Source of the DNA: Mesostigma viride
Taxonomy: Eukaryota > Streptophyta > Mesostigmatophyceae > Mesostigmatales > Mesostigmataceae
DNA length: 60,657 nt
Assembly (NCBI GenBank): GCA_009746045.1
Contig: RPFO01001907.1
Coordinates: forward strand, 1 to 60,657
Direction of reading: 5' to 3'
Position numbers and translations under genes: made by a program. Within the stretch, counting starts at the first letter, position 1, and each line of letters opens with the position of its first letter. This document shows, in pieces, positions 52,308 through 60,657 of this stretch. The notes beneath the pieces were generated by a model. That model did not search any database. It was not told the DNA's origin and worked only from the letters and a program-made list of their open reading frames with translations.

Positions 52308-55300
52308 GTAACGGAATTTTTTTGCATTTCCTTGCCAATTGATTCTTTATGAGGGACATAGAGTTGTTTGTATAGAGAGTGAATTGACGAAAGTTGCGAC
52401 GGCGGTCGCATCTTTTAGTGCGTCGTTCTCTTGTTATGAATCTCTGTTCATTCTGAATTATAACGTTGTTTGTACCTTGACATAATGATGCATTTTTTGT
52501 ATTGAGTTGCGACGTGGGGCGCATCTTCCTGCTGACTCGTATGTTTTTTCCAATTTTTTTGTTTTGTGTTGCAGATGGAAAAGGGCGGCCCTACATCGCA
52601 GGTGGTCGGCGACTCTCCCCCTAGGGGGGAAGGGTCAGAAGGGCAACCAGTTCAGGCCCAAGGCGCCTCCCCACAACAGCCTCCTCACAAGCGTGCAAGG
52701 GAGGGCACGCCGCCCCCAATGGTGGAATCTGGTGTCAGCTTTGCCGCGGTCACTGGGAAGGATGAGTACCACGGTGGTCTTGAGATGGTGGACGATCCGG
52801 TTAAGCGGATTCAGATTGAGCGGTTTGAGCGACTCGCGAATGGCACTCGTGAACAGCAATTCGCGCTGTACCAAGACATCCTTAATGACAAACCTGAAGT
52901 CGCCAAGGTGCCTTATACCTCCAAGCGCACATTCATGCCTCGTTTCGAAACCCTGCTCCAGCAGGAGCTAAGGTTGCGTCGGTTGGCTCAGAATGCGCCA
53001 GAGACAGTAGCCGCCGCGCCCTCCCATGCCGCGCCTGCCGCAGTAGCCCAAAAGAGGGGGGAGAGTGTGCACGAGTCGGCCGCAGTGCCCTCAACCGCAA
53101 GGGATCCCCCCGCGACTTCCAAGCCGGTCGCGACGGGCGATATGCCCCCGCCGCGGCAGAGGGGAAGGGGGAAGGGGGTCGATGGAGGGGAAGTCCTCGA
53201 TGTTTTCGATATGACGCTGGGCAATTTGGAAGGTGGCGGGCCGATCTTCGTAAGTCTCCGCCCATTAAATTGATGTCGTGAAATACAATACGCATTTTTT
53301 TGCAATATTCGCCAGACATGTCATTTCCGACAACTAAGCGGATTTTTACTTTCCGTTGAAATGTTCGCAGGGCCGGCAAGAGGATGTTGGTGCAAGAGAA
53401 GCCCGCTCAATGGCGGGAAGCACCCAGGTACATGAGTGCGTCAGATTCCTCTCCGGTTTACTTGTATTGAAAAGGTTTGCGTGCGTATATCCTTGTTTAT
53501 TTTTGTAGTAATTTTTTTCTTGTGAATGGACAATCGCGTTTGCTATTTTTACAGGGAAGTCCGTTCGAGCAGCAAGAGGGCGGTGACAGGAGGGGAAGTG
53601 GATCTTACGGTGGTTCCACTGCAGAGGGGGGAAGGGTAAGTTACCGTTGACTTACAAATTGAAAGTTTAGGTTCGTCCTCAATTGACAGAGTTACGACGG
53701 CCGGCGTTTCTCTACACTTTTCTTACATTAAAAATCTTCCGTTGATAATGTTCTTGCAGGAAGCCGGTCGTCAGGGTGGGGCAAATCTCCAGGGAGAGGG
53801 GGCTATCGCTGTCGGTGAGCCTGTGTCAGAGGGCGCGGGTGGAAGCGACGGCGATACTGCGAAAATGACACGCTTTAAGGAGCAAGCGGATGCTTATCAA
53901 CTGAAGAAGTTGGCAAAGTGGGTTGTGGCCGAGGTGAGAACGGAAACAGCCCCACCTGAGGTACGGAACCAGATGATGACTCTCCATCAAGTCGCTGAGT
54001 TGATCGTGAAGAATGCGTGCGCGCCCGATGGCGCCACACAGCCTGAGGAGATCCCGAGCGCCAAGGCCTTGATAAAGTGGATGGAGGAGAACCTGTTCGA
54101 GGGCAAAGGGAAGGAGAGGAAGTGTAAACTGAAGACGGTGACGATGGCGGACGCCAAGACTCTGATCAAGATGTTGAAGGAACACGATGCCCGCCGGGAC
54201 AAGTCTCCGAAGATCGCGAAGGGGTCGAAGAAAGCGGCTGAAGCAGCAGCGGTTGAGGGGAATGAGGTAAGTCTACCTCTGTTGTGAGGGGGGCTTTGTT
54301 CTTGAGGTCCAGGTTTCATGTAGGTTGCGACGGCCGGCGTTTCTCAAGTGTGACACTTACTTCCTTTTGACTAACACTTACTTCCTTTCCTGATTTCGCA
54401 TCGTTGAGGGAAATGAGCCAAGTGTACCTCTGTTGTGAGGGGGGCTCTGATCTTGAGGTTTAGGTTTCATCTAGGTTGCGACGGCCGGCGTTTCTCAAGT
54501 GTGACATTTACTTTATTCCTTTCGGTTATGCTTTCCTGATTTTTTCATATCATTGTTAAGGGGAACGAGGTAAGTATACCTCTGTCGTGAGGGGGGCTTT
54601 GATGTTGAGGTTCAGGTTTCATGTAGGTTGCGACGGCCGGCGTTTCTCAATCGGCATTTACTTTATTCCTTTTGGTTATGCTTTCCTGATTTTTTCGCAT
54701 CAACGCAGTACGTGCAGGCCGAGAGGGCGACCCACGCGGCCATCCTGTACTCAATCAGCCTCGACCAGCACGCGCGCCGCGAGAACATGAAAATAGATAG
54801 TACGTGGACTGCTGCCGTCGACGAACACCAGAAGGGACTCTCCGAAGCACTTGCGACCTACAAGGGGAAGGCGCTGAAGGGAAAGGGGAAAGGAAAGGAG
54901 GTGGAGGTTGCGGATGCTCCCGTGTCTCTGCTTGAGAAATGGGAGAAGTCCCCGGTGTCGCAGGATGATGATGACATCCTGGATGTGAACGATGAGATCG
55001 CGAAGGGCAAACGGTTGCGGAAGCAGCTTGCCGTTCAGCCTCGGGACCTCGATGAGATGTCCAAAGCCTTGGTGCATCGAAATCGGGTGTGGACAAGGAA
55101 CCTGTTCGTGGGGCCTCAGAAGCTCCTCGCACGAGACTTGCATCTGTCTAGAGCCGAGCAGAACGCCACCATTTTTGCAAACTCGGAGTCCGACTACGGC
55201 CACGACAAGCTGGTGATTCCTGTGTGGCGGTACTCGTTCCAGTTTTTGGCTGACCGGTGCCCCAACAGTTTTCATGACTGGATGAAAAAGGAAGGCACCC

Positions 55301-57686
55301 AGCGTCAGCTCGCGCAACTCTTCGGGGAGATGGGGGGGCACGGACAATGAAGGCTGGCTACGCTCGCGCAATGACTGACAAAGAGATTGATATCTACCTG
55401 CGAACGAGCTCGGCCAAGGGAATGGCCGAAGCTGCTTCCACCGCGGTTCTGACAGGACCGGCCGATATTCTGGACTCACTTAAGCCCGTGGACGTGAGAA
55501 AGGCCGCGCTTTTGGACAGTTTGTGCAAGTCCGCCTGGGAGATGGCTCCACTCGAGAAGAAGACACCGTTGCCGCCAGCCATTTGCGGCTTTCTCGTGCT
55601 GGACGGGAACCACTTTACCACACTCATCAAATCGGTGAAATTCGAACTGGTCACCGACAATATGACGGTGGACCAAAGATCTGTGTGGTACCAGGCAATG
55701 CTGAATGGTTTCATGAAGGCGGAAAAGCTCAGGGTCGTTGCGCGGGGAGGGAAGGAGCAGGAGGTCACGAAGACCGTGGCCGCGGCGAAGCTGGAGGAGT
55801 GGGCAACTGATTGGACGAATTTCGGGGGGGTGGACGTGCAGATGCTCAAGGGTGAGACCATCCTGCCGACCTGGTGGCAGATCCGTGAACAGAAGGTAAG
55901 CCAGGTTGCGACCGCCGGCGTTTCTATAAGTGGTTTTCTTGTGTTAATTTCAGTATGCCATTAGTTCGGTCAAGATGCGACCGCCGGCGTTTCTATAAGG
56001 GGTTTTCATGTTCCACCTTAGCATGCCATATTTTGGTCAAGATGCGACCGCCGGCGTTTCTGTCAGTCGTATTCTTGTTCTCAGTTGAGTTGTGCTTATT
56101 TGGGAGGACTGTCGATGTGTCTCTGCGCGTTGTTGCCCTACGGGGATGCAGGTTACCGAACAAGTCGGCAAGATGATCGAAGTTGTCAGGCAGCTCGGGA
56201 ACGCCATGAACGCCGAGGACACAGCCCAAGCCAAGGCAACGTGGGGCTCAGCGCTGGGGGATGTGCACCGGGCCTACCAGGCATATGGACCCGTCAAGAG
56301 AGGGAAGGGCGTGTCTCTCCCAACTCCTCTGTACGGCAAGATCTGGGCGATTGTGAAGCCCTTTTGGCAGAAAGGAGAGCAAGCCAAGGCCGAAGGGGAC
56401 GGCGCAGGCGACAAGGCAGGAGGGGCTGAAGAGACGGACAAGTGGGGGCCGGACCAGAAGAACTTCATGCAGCGCTGGCTGTTCTGGTGTGAGGACCCTT
56501 TGAAGCCCGCTGTCGACGGCAAGCCGGCGATCGCACAGGATATCGCGGCTCGGCAAGACTTCCTTGACACGCGCCCTAAAGACAAGGCGCACGAACTGTC
56601 CATTTTCACCGCGCATCGGGAACTTGCGAGTTTCCAGTACTTCGACAGCCTGATCCAAGCGCCGATCATGTCCTGTGAGGCCCCTCCCAGCAACCTGATA
56701 AAAATAATGGAAGTCGCCAAGAATTTGATAGAGGCGGCAAAGCAATTCGCCCACATCAAGTTCCTGGAGAACCCCGAGCTGATGGCCGCTTGCAAACAAC
56801 TAAACGGGACTTTCGACCCCGTATTGGTGAGGGAGCACGTGTTTGGCGTGAAGCTGAAGGGCACCGTCGCCACGGACCTCGACAAGTTCATCGCCGACTG
56901 CCGCCTGACCAGAGACTTTTGGCGGGTGATCGTCACGGCCACGAGGGCGATCATTCTCACGCTGAGGGACCTTCCGCCGGCTAAAAGGAAAGTGGTCGAC
57001 CAGAAGGACTGGAAGTTCCCGAGAGGGCTGCTCGCTTCCCACCCCCGTCATTTGTATGACGATTTGGGGGTGAAGACCAAACATCTGCTGGGTGTGCCAC
57101 AGCAGGAGGCGGCGGCGGAGGAGGAGGTGCAGGCGGCGGCTAAGGAGGAGGGGACTGCCAAGGCCAAGAGGGGGTGGTGGGACAGGCTGGAAGCCTTCAC
57201 CTATTGGGACGGGGTGAAGATGGGACCCGACTGGATCGCATACAGGACAATGACATGGAAGGAAAACGAAAAAAGAAAGGATCTGGTGGTGACGAAGGTG
57301 GTGGACGAGTTGTACACGGGGTCTGAAGACCTTCCTGGGAAGCTGAAGGACCAGGCGTTTGCTGTGCTGGACCTGACAGCTGACAGCAACGAGAAGTGGA
57401 GGAACCTGCGCGAGTGGGATCAAGACTGTATTCCGGTCGACAGCCAGATACCCTTACCCTCCTCCCGTTTGAGGTATGCCGCGTGGGATGTGGTTGACCA
57501 GATCACCAAGGCCCTGTTGAAGGGACCCTCCAGAGTTCTGCTGGTGTTCGGGTTACCCGCCCATATCCGCCGGTGGAAGCGCCTGGTCCGACTTATCAAA
57601 TATCGGCTTCTTGAAGATGGGTGGCAAGACGTCGACATGGACTTTGCCGTGGTCGTGGACGACGAAGACGACGGGGATCATCATTC

Positions 57687-57745
<59 letters not shown>

Positions 57746-59587
57746 GCTCGGAGAAGGAAGAGGTTTACGAGGAGGAAGAGGGGGAGGAGGAAGAGGGGGA
57801 GGAGGATATTGCTGAGGGGCACCCGCCCGGGGTGGGTGGGGGGCAGGCGGAGGGGGAGAAAGGGGATGGGGATGGGGAGGAGGGAGGAGGGGGAGGGGGA
57901 GAGGGACGGGGGAGGAGATGGAAGGGGAGGGAAAAAGCGCAGTCGGGATGATGGAGGCTCGCGGGAGGAGACAATGGGGGGGATGAAGACAAAAGGGGGG
58001 GAGGTAAGCGCCAGCGTGCTGGTGAAGGAGACTCGAGGCCTGTCGTTGGAAACGCCGGCGGGCGTATCTGTGATGAGGAGGGGGATCGCCAGCGGGAGGG
58101 AGGCTCGCGGCCTGTTACTGGAAACGCCGGCGGGCGTATCTGTGATGAGGAGGGGGATCGCCAGCAGGAAGGAGGCTCGCGGCCTGTTACTGGAAACGCC
58201 GGCGGGCGTATCTGTGATGAGGATGGGGATCGCCAGCAGGAAGCAGGCTCGCGGCCTGTTACTGGTAGCGCCGGCGGGCGTTCCCGATTTACGGGAGGCG
58301 GTCGTGTCCAACAGGTGGGAATGAGGCCTCGTCAGGATTCATGGGGACCCCCGGTTGAGGGGACCCCCGCCCTCGCCTCGGTTTCTTTGGGTCTGGGTGA
58401 CGATCCCGTACCGTCGTCAGGAAGGACGGTTGTGATGACTTTGCCCCCCCGCTCGACGGGGATGGAGCAATGCCCGAACACGATACTGCTGAATGAGGAT
58501 GACGATCCGGAGCCGTCGGCTGACACGGATTTTGTTGCGAGCACCCCACTGCAGAAGAGGGTATTGGAGGCTCGTAACGTGGAGGGTCCGCCGAAAGTCT
58601 CAGGTGGAGGGCCGGCGTTTGCCGGATTGATGCGCCCGACTGAGGTGGTCGATGTTGAGGCGCCGCCAGGGACATCGGCCGGACACTATACCGCATTGAT
58701 GGAGCCCTTCGATCGACCAAGGATGCCCTTCCACGCTCCAACGGTACATTCGGCCGGTAAATTTCATTTTCAATAAACGAGTTTAATAAGTACCTTAATA
58801 TATATTTCTACATAAGTTTTTTTGCATCAGTCCATGGCTTCATTGATTTCTCACACGACCCTTCCGTATTCATGTTAATTGGCATGTGCTTACGTGCAGG
58901 GAAAGGCGAAGAAGAAACTCCAGTTCGGTTTCCCCGTGGATCCGCGTCTGGGACTGTGTCCAGAGAGGCCGGCCGTGTTGTTGGCCAGGCCGCGGTCGGC
59001 GAACCAGTTGCACAACCGGGGGCGGGAGGGGACGAGCTCCCACCCAACACCACGCACCAGCCTTACCGTGCGGTCAGCCAGAAAAAACGTACGAAGAGTT
59101 GATGGCAGAGGCGGCGGCTGCGCAGGGGCAGAAGGCAAAACGTCGGGGAGGGGGCAGGCGAGGGGCGGGGCAGGAGACGGAGGGTGCCGACGAACCTGCA
59201 CAGCCGCAGAAGGGTGGTGGTCAGGGCAGAGATGCGACGGCCGAAAACCGAATCAGGGACGTTCGGCCGGACGTCCGGATGCGCTTTATGGATGGCGCGA
59301 AACTGAGTCGCGGAGGTTGGAGTTCGAAATGGGTAGACGAGGTGTGCATAAACTGGGAGCACAAGTACCCCAAGAAGGAAGATTTTCCGCTCTTTGGCAC
59401 CCTCCTGGGCAAAGAGAGGGAGAAGGTGGTGTTCAGATGGTTTGATGAAGGGCACGACCTCGGTTGGAGTAATGAGTGCGAGCAAAAGTTTCGTTTCCCT
59501 CTGAAGTTCGCTAGAGAACATGTTACTCTCCTGAAGGAAGGCGCCAGCTGGGACAACATTCCTTCATATCGACCTGGCAAGCGATGA
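51618..59587 (+). CDS. Large multi-exon gene of unknown function
   Basis: Exons by splice signals and frame: 51618-52307, 52575-53249, 53371-53427, 53555-53635, 53760-54266, 54709-55895, 56152-58003, 58315-58756, 58900-59587, about 2,060 codons. Every internal junction up to 58314 is phase 0, usually after GAG or AAG, and joins open frames. Five introns carry the 21-bp motif (52308-52574, 53636-53759, 54267-54708, 55896-56151, 58004-58314). The protein has an N-terminal zinc motif, disordered Pro/Gly/basic linkers, several helical blocks, a poly-Asp tract and a C-terminal WVDEVCINWEHKY block. I recognise no family. Frame breaks at the G7 55332-55338, the G-rich 57885-57912 and the A6 59082-59087 need one-base corrections. 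Joining 51618-52307 to 52575 rests on a GTG/GTAACG donor and is less certain. Confidence 0.6.
52393..52526 (+). promoter_or_regulatory. 21-bp motif, two copies in one intron
   Basis: GTTGCGAC-GGCG-GTCGCATCT (52393-52413) and GTTGCGAC-GTGG-GGCGCATCT (52506-52526). The first pairs perfectly as CGAC/GTCG, a compensated version of the usual CGCC/GGCG. Intron 52308-52574. Confidence 0.72.
52575..53249 (+). CDS. Exon: disordered plus helical region
   Basis: 225 codons after TGTTGCAG. A Pro/Gln/Gly-rich disordered start is followed by a helical block (DDPVKRIQIERFERLANGTR, FALYQDILNDKPEV, FETLLQQELRLRRLAQ), then a Pro/Ala-rich linker and a basic RQRGRGKG patch. It ends at TTC before GTAAGT. No domain was recognised. 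Confidence 0.65.
53691..53711 (+). promoter_or_regulatory. 21-bp motif, single copy
   Basis: GTTACGAC-GGCC-GGCGTTTCT, 55 nt after the donor of intron 53636-53759. Confidence 0.72.
53760..54266 (+). CDS. Exon: helical, lysine-rich
   Basis: 169 codons in phase 0 on both sides. After a Gly-rich start there is a helical block (KEQADAYQLKKLAKWVVAEV, MMTLHQVAELIVKN, AKALIKWMEENLFEGKG) and a Lys/Ala-rich end (KIAKGSKKAAEAAAVEGNE). The exon end GTTGAGGGGAATGAG is copied twice more in the following intron. Confidence 0.68.
54267..54708 (+). repeat. Intron made of three tandem boundary copies with the 21-bp motif
   Basis: Units of about 151 bp start at the donor (GTAAGTCTACCTCTGTTGTGA), and later units are preceded by a copied exon end (GTTGAGGGAAATGAG; GTTAAGGGGAACGAG then GTAAGT). 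Motifs GTTGCGAC-GGCC-GGCGTTTCT lie at 54324, 54475 and 54627 (each 21 bp). The second unit has lost the GT (GAGCCAAGTG), while the third keeps a usable-looking donor at about 54570. The acceptor is AACGCAG at 54702-54708, or CGTGCAG nine bases on. Confidence 0.82.
54709..55895 (+). CDS. Exon with helical and mixed region, one frame break
   Basis: It begins YVQAERATHAAILYSI or, with the alternative acceptor, nine bases later. A Lys/Gly linker, an Asp-rich DDDDILDVND and a compact block (ALVHRNRVWTRNLFVGPQKL, LVIPVWRYSFQFLADRCPN) follow. The frame then shifts at the G7 55332-55338 and continues MTDKEIDIYLRTSSAKG, WYQAMLNGFMKAEKL and LPTWWQIREQK to GTAAGC. TGA and ATG overlap at the break (ATGA at 55347-55350), but in a spliced gene a homopolymer indel is the simpler reading. 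Confidence 0.65.
55905..56061 (+). promoter_or_regulatory. 21-bp motif, three copies 67-69 bp apart
   Basis: GTTGCGAC-CGCC-GGCGTTTCT at 55905-55925, and GATGCGAC-CGCC-GGCGTTTCT at 55974-55994 and 56041-56061, within intron 55896-56151. The first begins only nine nt after the GT. Confidence 0.75.
56152..58003 (+). CDS. Largest exon: helical region, conserved-looking block, poly-Asp tail
   Basis: It starts VTEQVGKMIEVVRQLGN after GATGCAG. A helical half (LYGKIWAIVKPFWQKGEQAK, FMQRWLFWCEDPL, MEVAKNLIEAAKQFAHI) is followed by a mixed alpha/beta block (WIAYRTMTWKENEKRKDLVV, QAFAVLDLTADSNEKW, PSRVLLVFGLPAHIRRWKRL) reminiscent of a Rossmann-like fold, though no catalytic motif is identifiable. A GAT run at about 57688-57744 encodes poly-Asp, then Glu-rich sequence. 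In the G-rich 57885-57912 the frame appears to slip: one frame stops at 57949-57951, while another reads KKRSRDDGGSREETMGG to the GAG/GTAAGC donor. Confidence 0.65.
58004..58314 (+). repeat. Intron built of four 72-bp units, each with the 21-bp motif
   Basis: Motif variants at 58049, 58121, 58193 (GAAACGCC-GGCG-GGCGTATCT) and 58265 (GTAGCGCC-GGCG-GGCGTTCCC), exactly 72 bp apart. It runs from GAG/GTAAGC to CAACAG/GTG. One frame stays open through all units (LETPAGVSVMR), so a coding repeat is an alternative reading. Confidence 0.72.
58315..58756 (+). CDS. Exon: Pro/Thr-rich, disordered
   Basis: It opens VGMRPRQDSWGPPVEG and is Pro/Asp/Thr-rich throughout, with no domain. It ends at GTAAAT (58757, phase 1) or at GTACAT (58744, phase 0). 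Read through, the frame ends at a TAA inside CAATAAACG at about 58774, so an alternative is that the gene terminates here and 58900-59587 is a separate gene. Confidence 0.55.
58900..59587 (+). CDS. Last exon with WVDEVCINWEHKY block
   Basis: It follows TTACGTGCAG. The early part is disordered (VVGQAAVGEPVAQPGAG, QPYRAVSQKK). After the A6 59082-59087 the frame shifts to TYEELMAEAAAAQGQKAKRR, a Gly/Arg-rich linker, then a compact end: KWVDEVCINWEHKYPKKEDF, VVFRWFDEGHDLGWSNECEQ and LKFAREHVTLLKEG, with TGA at 59585-59587. The C-terminal block looks folded and selected. No family was recognised. Confidence 0.58.
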
Positions 59588-59834
59588 TGGGCGAGGACTT
59601 TGCACGAAATCGCGTTTTGCACGTAATTGCCCACCGCAACGTGGAGAAATGCAGATGTACATAGTAGTTGGATCAGTTACCGTGACTTTGGGCAGTTTAG
59701 TAGTTGGGGTGACGTGTCCAATGTATATATGGTGGGGCGCGTCCAAGGGGGTCCACGCTGATTGAGCACTTGCATGTGTTCTTTCAACATATTCGGACAT
59801 GTATGAAATGAATAAATTGTTTGGACGATTGCAA
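59588..59834. other. Downstream region, nothing recognised
   Basis: Likely the 3' UTR and flank of the preceding gene. AATAAA occurs at 59812-59817 on the plus strand. Confidence 0.35.
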
Positions 59835-60075
59835 ATTGATTGATTGAAGAATGAGATACCATTAATAATTGAAAAATGTAAAACCTCATTGTGAATTTGT
59901 ACTTCAAACTTTCACATGCATGCCCCAAATTGTGCATTTGTGCAGGTTTTAATTATGAGAAGTAGCATTTCTCTACAAATATTGAGAAATTTAGGGGCAC
60001 TTGGGGTTGTTGGCCATGTTCATTCATGATAAAATGGACTTTTTATGCTGTAAAATCATATTCCACTAGTCCAAA
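59835..60075 (-). repeat. Solo diverged copy of the foldback AT-rich module
   Basis: It aligns with 39745-39985 over its whole length in the same orientation: AATGAGATACCATT, CTTTCACATGCATGCCC, AATTTAGGGGCACTT, GTTCATTCATGAT and CATATTCCACT are shared. Neither the minisatellite nor the 71-bp satellite lies beside it. Confidence 0.8.
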
Positions 60076-60104
60076 ACGCTGCTTTCATGACGTCAAAAGT
60101 ACCA

Positions 60105-60215
60105 GCAATGGCCCTAGGTTGGAGCAGTAGATGTTGGGGACGCCCAAAGGGCGTGATTAAAGTTATGAGCTCCACCGTCCTGCCATGGCTACCTCGTGGC
60201 TCGTGGCCCGTGGCG
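60105..60215 (-). repeat. Dispersed repeat shared with 5.1 kb and 19.0 kb
   Basis: The minus strand reads CACGAGCCACGAGGTAGCCA, TGGAGCTCATAACTTT and GGGCGTCCCCAACATCTACTG. The first part matches 5086-5140 and the second 18981-19007. It is probably the 5' region of a mobile element. Confidence 0.65.
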
Positions 60216-60657
60216 CGTGAGAAGGGGGTATTGGCCTTGCACTAGCTAGCATCTATCACTACCACCAGAGGGCACGCCACAGAGGACACATGCATTATGA
60301 TCGATCGTCCCCGACATGCATGACCATTTAATTTATCTAAGAACATGTGCTCTCGATCGGGACCGTTGGTTAGTCACGGAGCACTGAAGTGCTGTGATTA
60401 TGAGCACCTCATACGTGTGATTGTGCACATCAGGAGGGGCATAGACCTCATACCTGGCAGAAGGCTCCGGGACAAGGAGGAGGAGGTGTCTAGATACCTG
60501 GTTGGCCGGCCAGTCCTAATTAATTAACTAGACTCGTGCTCCCGTTGGGGAGTCACGGAGCCAGTCCTAAGCCGCCCACATGGAGGGCCCACATCCGGGT
60601 ATTGATTCACCGGCTTGGTCTGTGCGCGGCAAAGATGGCCGGCCGGCCAATGAGGAG
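60216..60657. other. Window end, no supported gene
   Basis: A short open tail (HLIRVIVHIRRGIDLIPG, ending in TAA at 60525-60527) is protein-like but unrecognised. AGTCACGGAGC occurs twice (60374 and 60551). Nothing else was identified. Confidence 0.3.

Noticed and set aside
55347-55350. Overlapping stop/start ATGA as evidence of a bacterial or viral operon
   Set aside because: It lies in a spliced exon next to a G7 tract; a one-base indel explains it, and flanking exons are joined by GT-AG introns.

Overview
The window is eukaryotic nuclear DNA, most likely from a unicellular alga or other protist; the lineage cannot be fixed from the sequence. The evidence is GT-AG spliceosomal introns, a seven-exon gene for the 18S rRNA methyltransferase EMG1/NEP1, two kinds of LINE retrotransposon, and very heavy micro- and minisatellite content. 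There is no sign of bacterial gene organisation, and most long open frames are simple repeats read through.

Layout. 0-11 kb: a nest of non-LTR retrotransposons. One is a minus-strand L1/Tx1-like element (575-4520, with a 12-bp target-site duplication). Others are 5'-truncated copies, an ORF1-only element (about 5060-7136), and pieces of a second LINE family whose C-terminal part has a CCHC finger and a restriction-like endonuclease-like block. 11.0-18.3 kb: EMG1/NEP1 on the minus strand, reconstructed exon by exon, its introns swollen by a 731-bp inverted-repeat element and several satellites. 19.6-23.0 kb: a minus-strand transposase-like gene. 24.8-42.0 kb: a giant asymmetric foldback of about 17.2 kb, with arms of unique sequence, a 30-bp minisatellite, an AT-rich module and a roughly 71-bp satellite that flips orientation at about 38,696. 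42.6-43.2 kb: a compact 589-bp inverted-repeat element with tRNA T-arm-like sequences. 43.4-46.6 kb: a tandem duplication followed by 2.4 kb of pyrimidine satellite interrupted by a CTTACG block. 46.6-59.6 kb: plus-strand genes of mostly unknown function, including a MYND-finger protein, two related small zinc-motif exons, and a large gene of at least nine exons. 59.6-60.7 kb: dispersed repeats, including a lone copy of the foldback's AT module.

The most unusual signal is a 21-bp motif, GTT-RCGMC-N4-GKCGY-WTCT, that I count 30 times. It lies in sense orientation in introns (or in the gaps between exons) of the transposase-like gene and of the 46.6-59.6 kb genes. It is often tandemly multiplied at steps of about 62-82 or about 150 bp. 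I do not find it in any EMG1 intron. The introns that carry it and can be delimited are all phase 0, mostly after GAG or AAG. A second recurring theme is that introns contain tandem copies of their own exon-intron boundary. Single-base frame breaks, most at homopolymers, occur in several otherwise convincing genes, so some apparent lesions may be assembly error.
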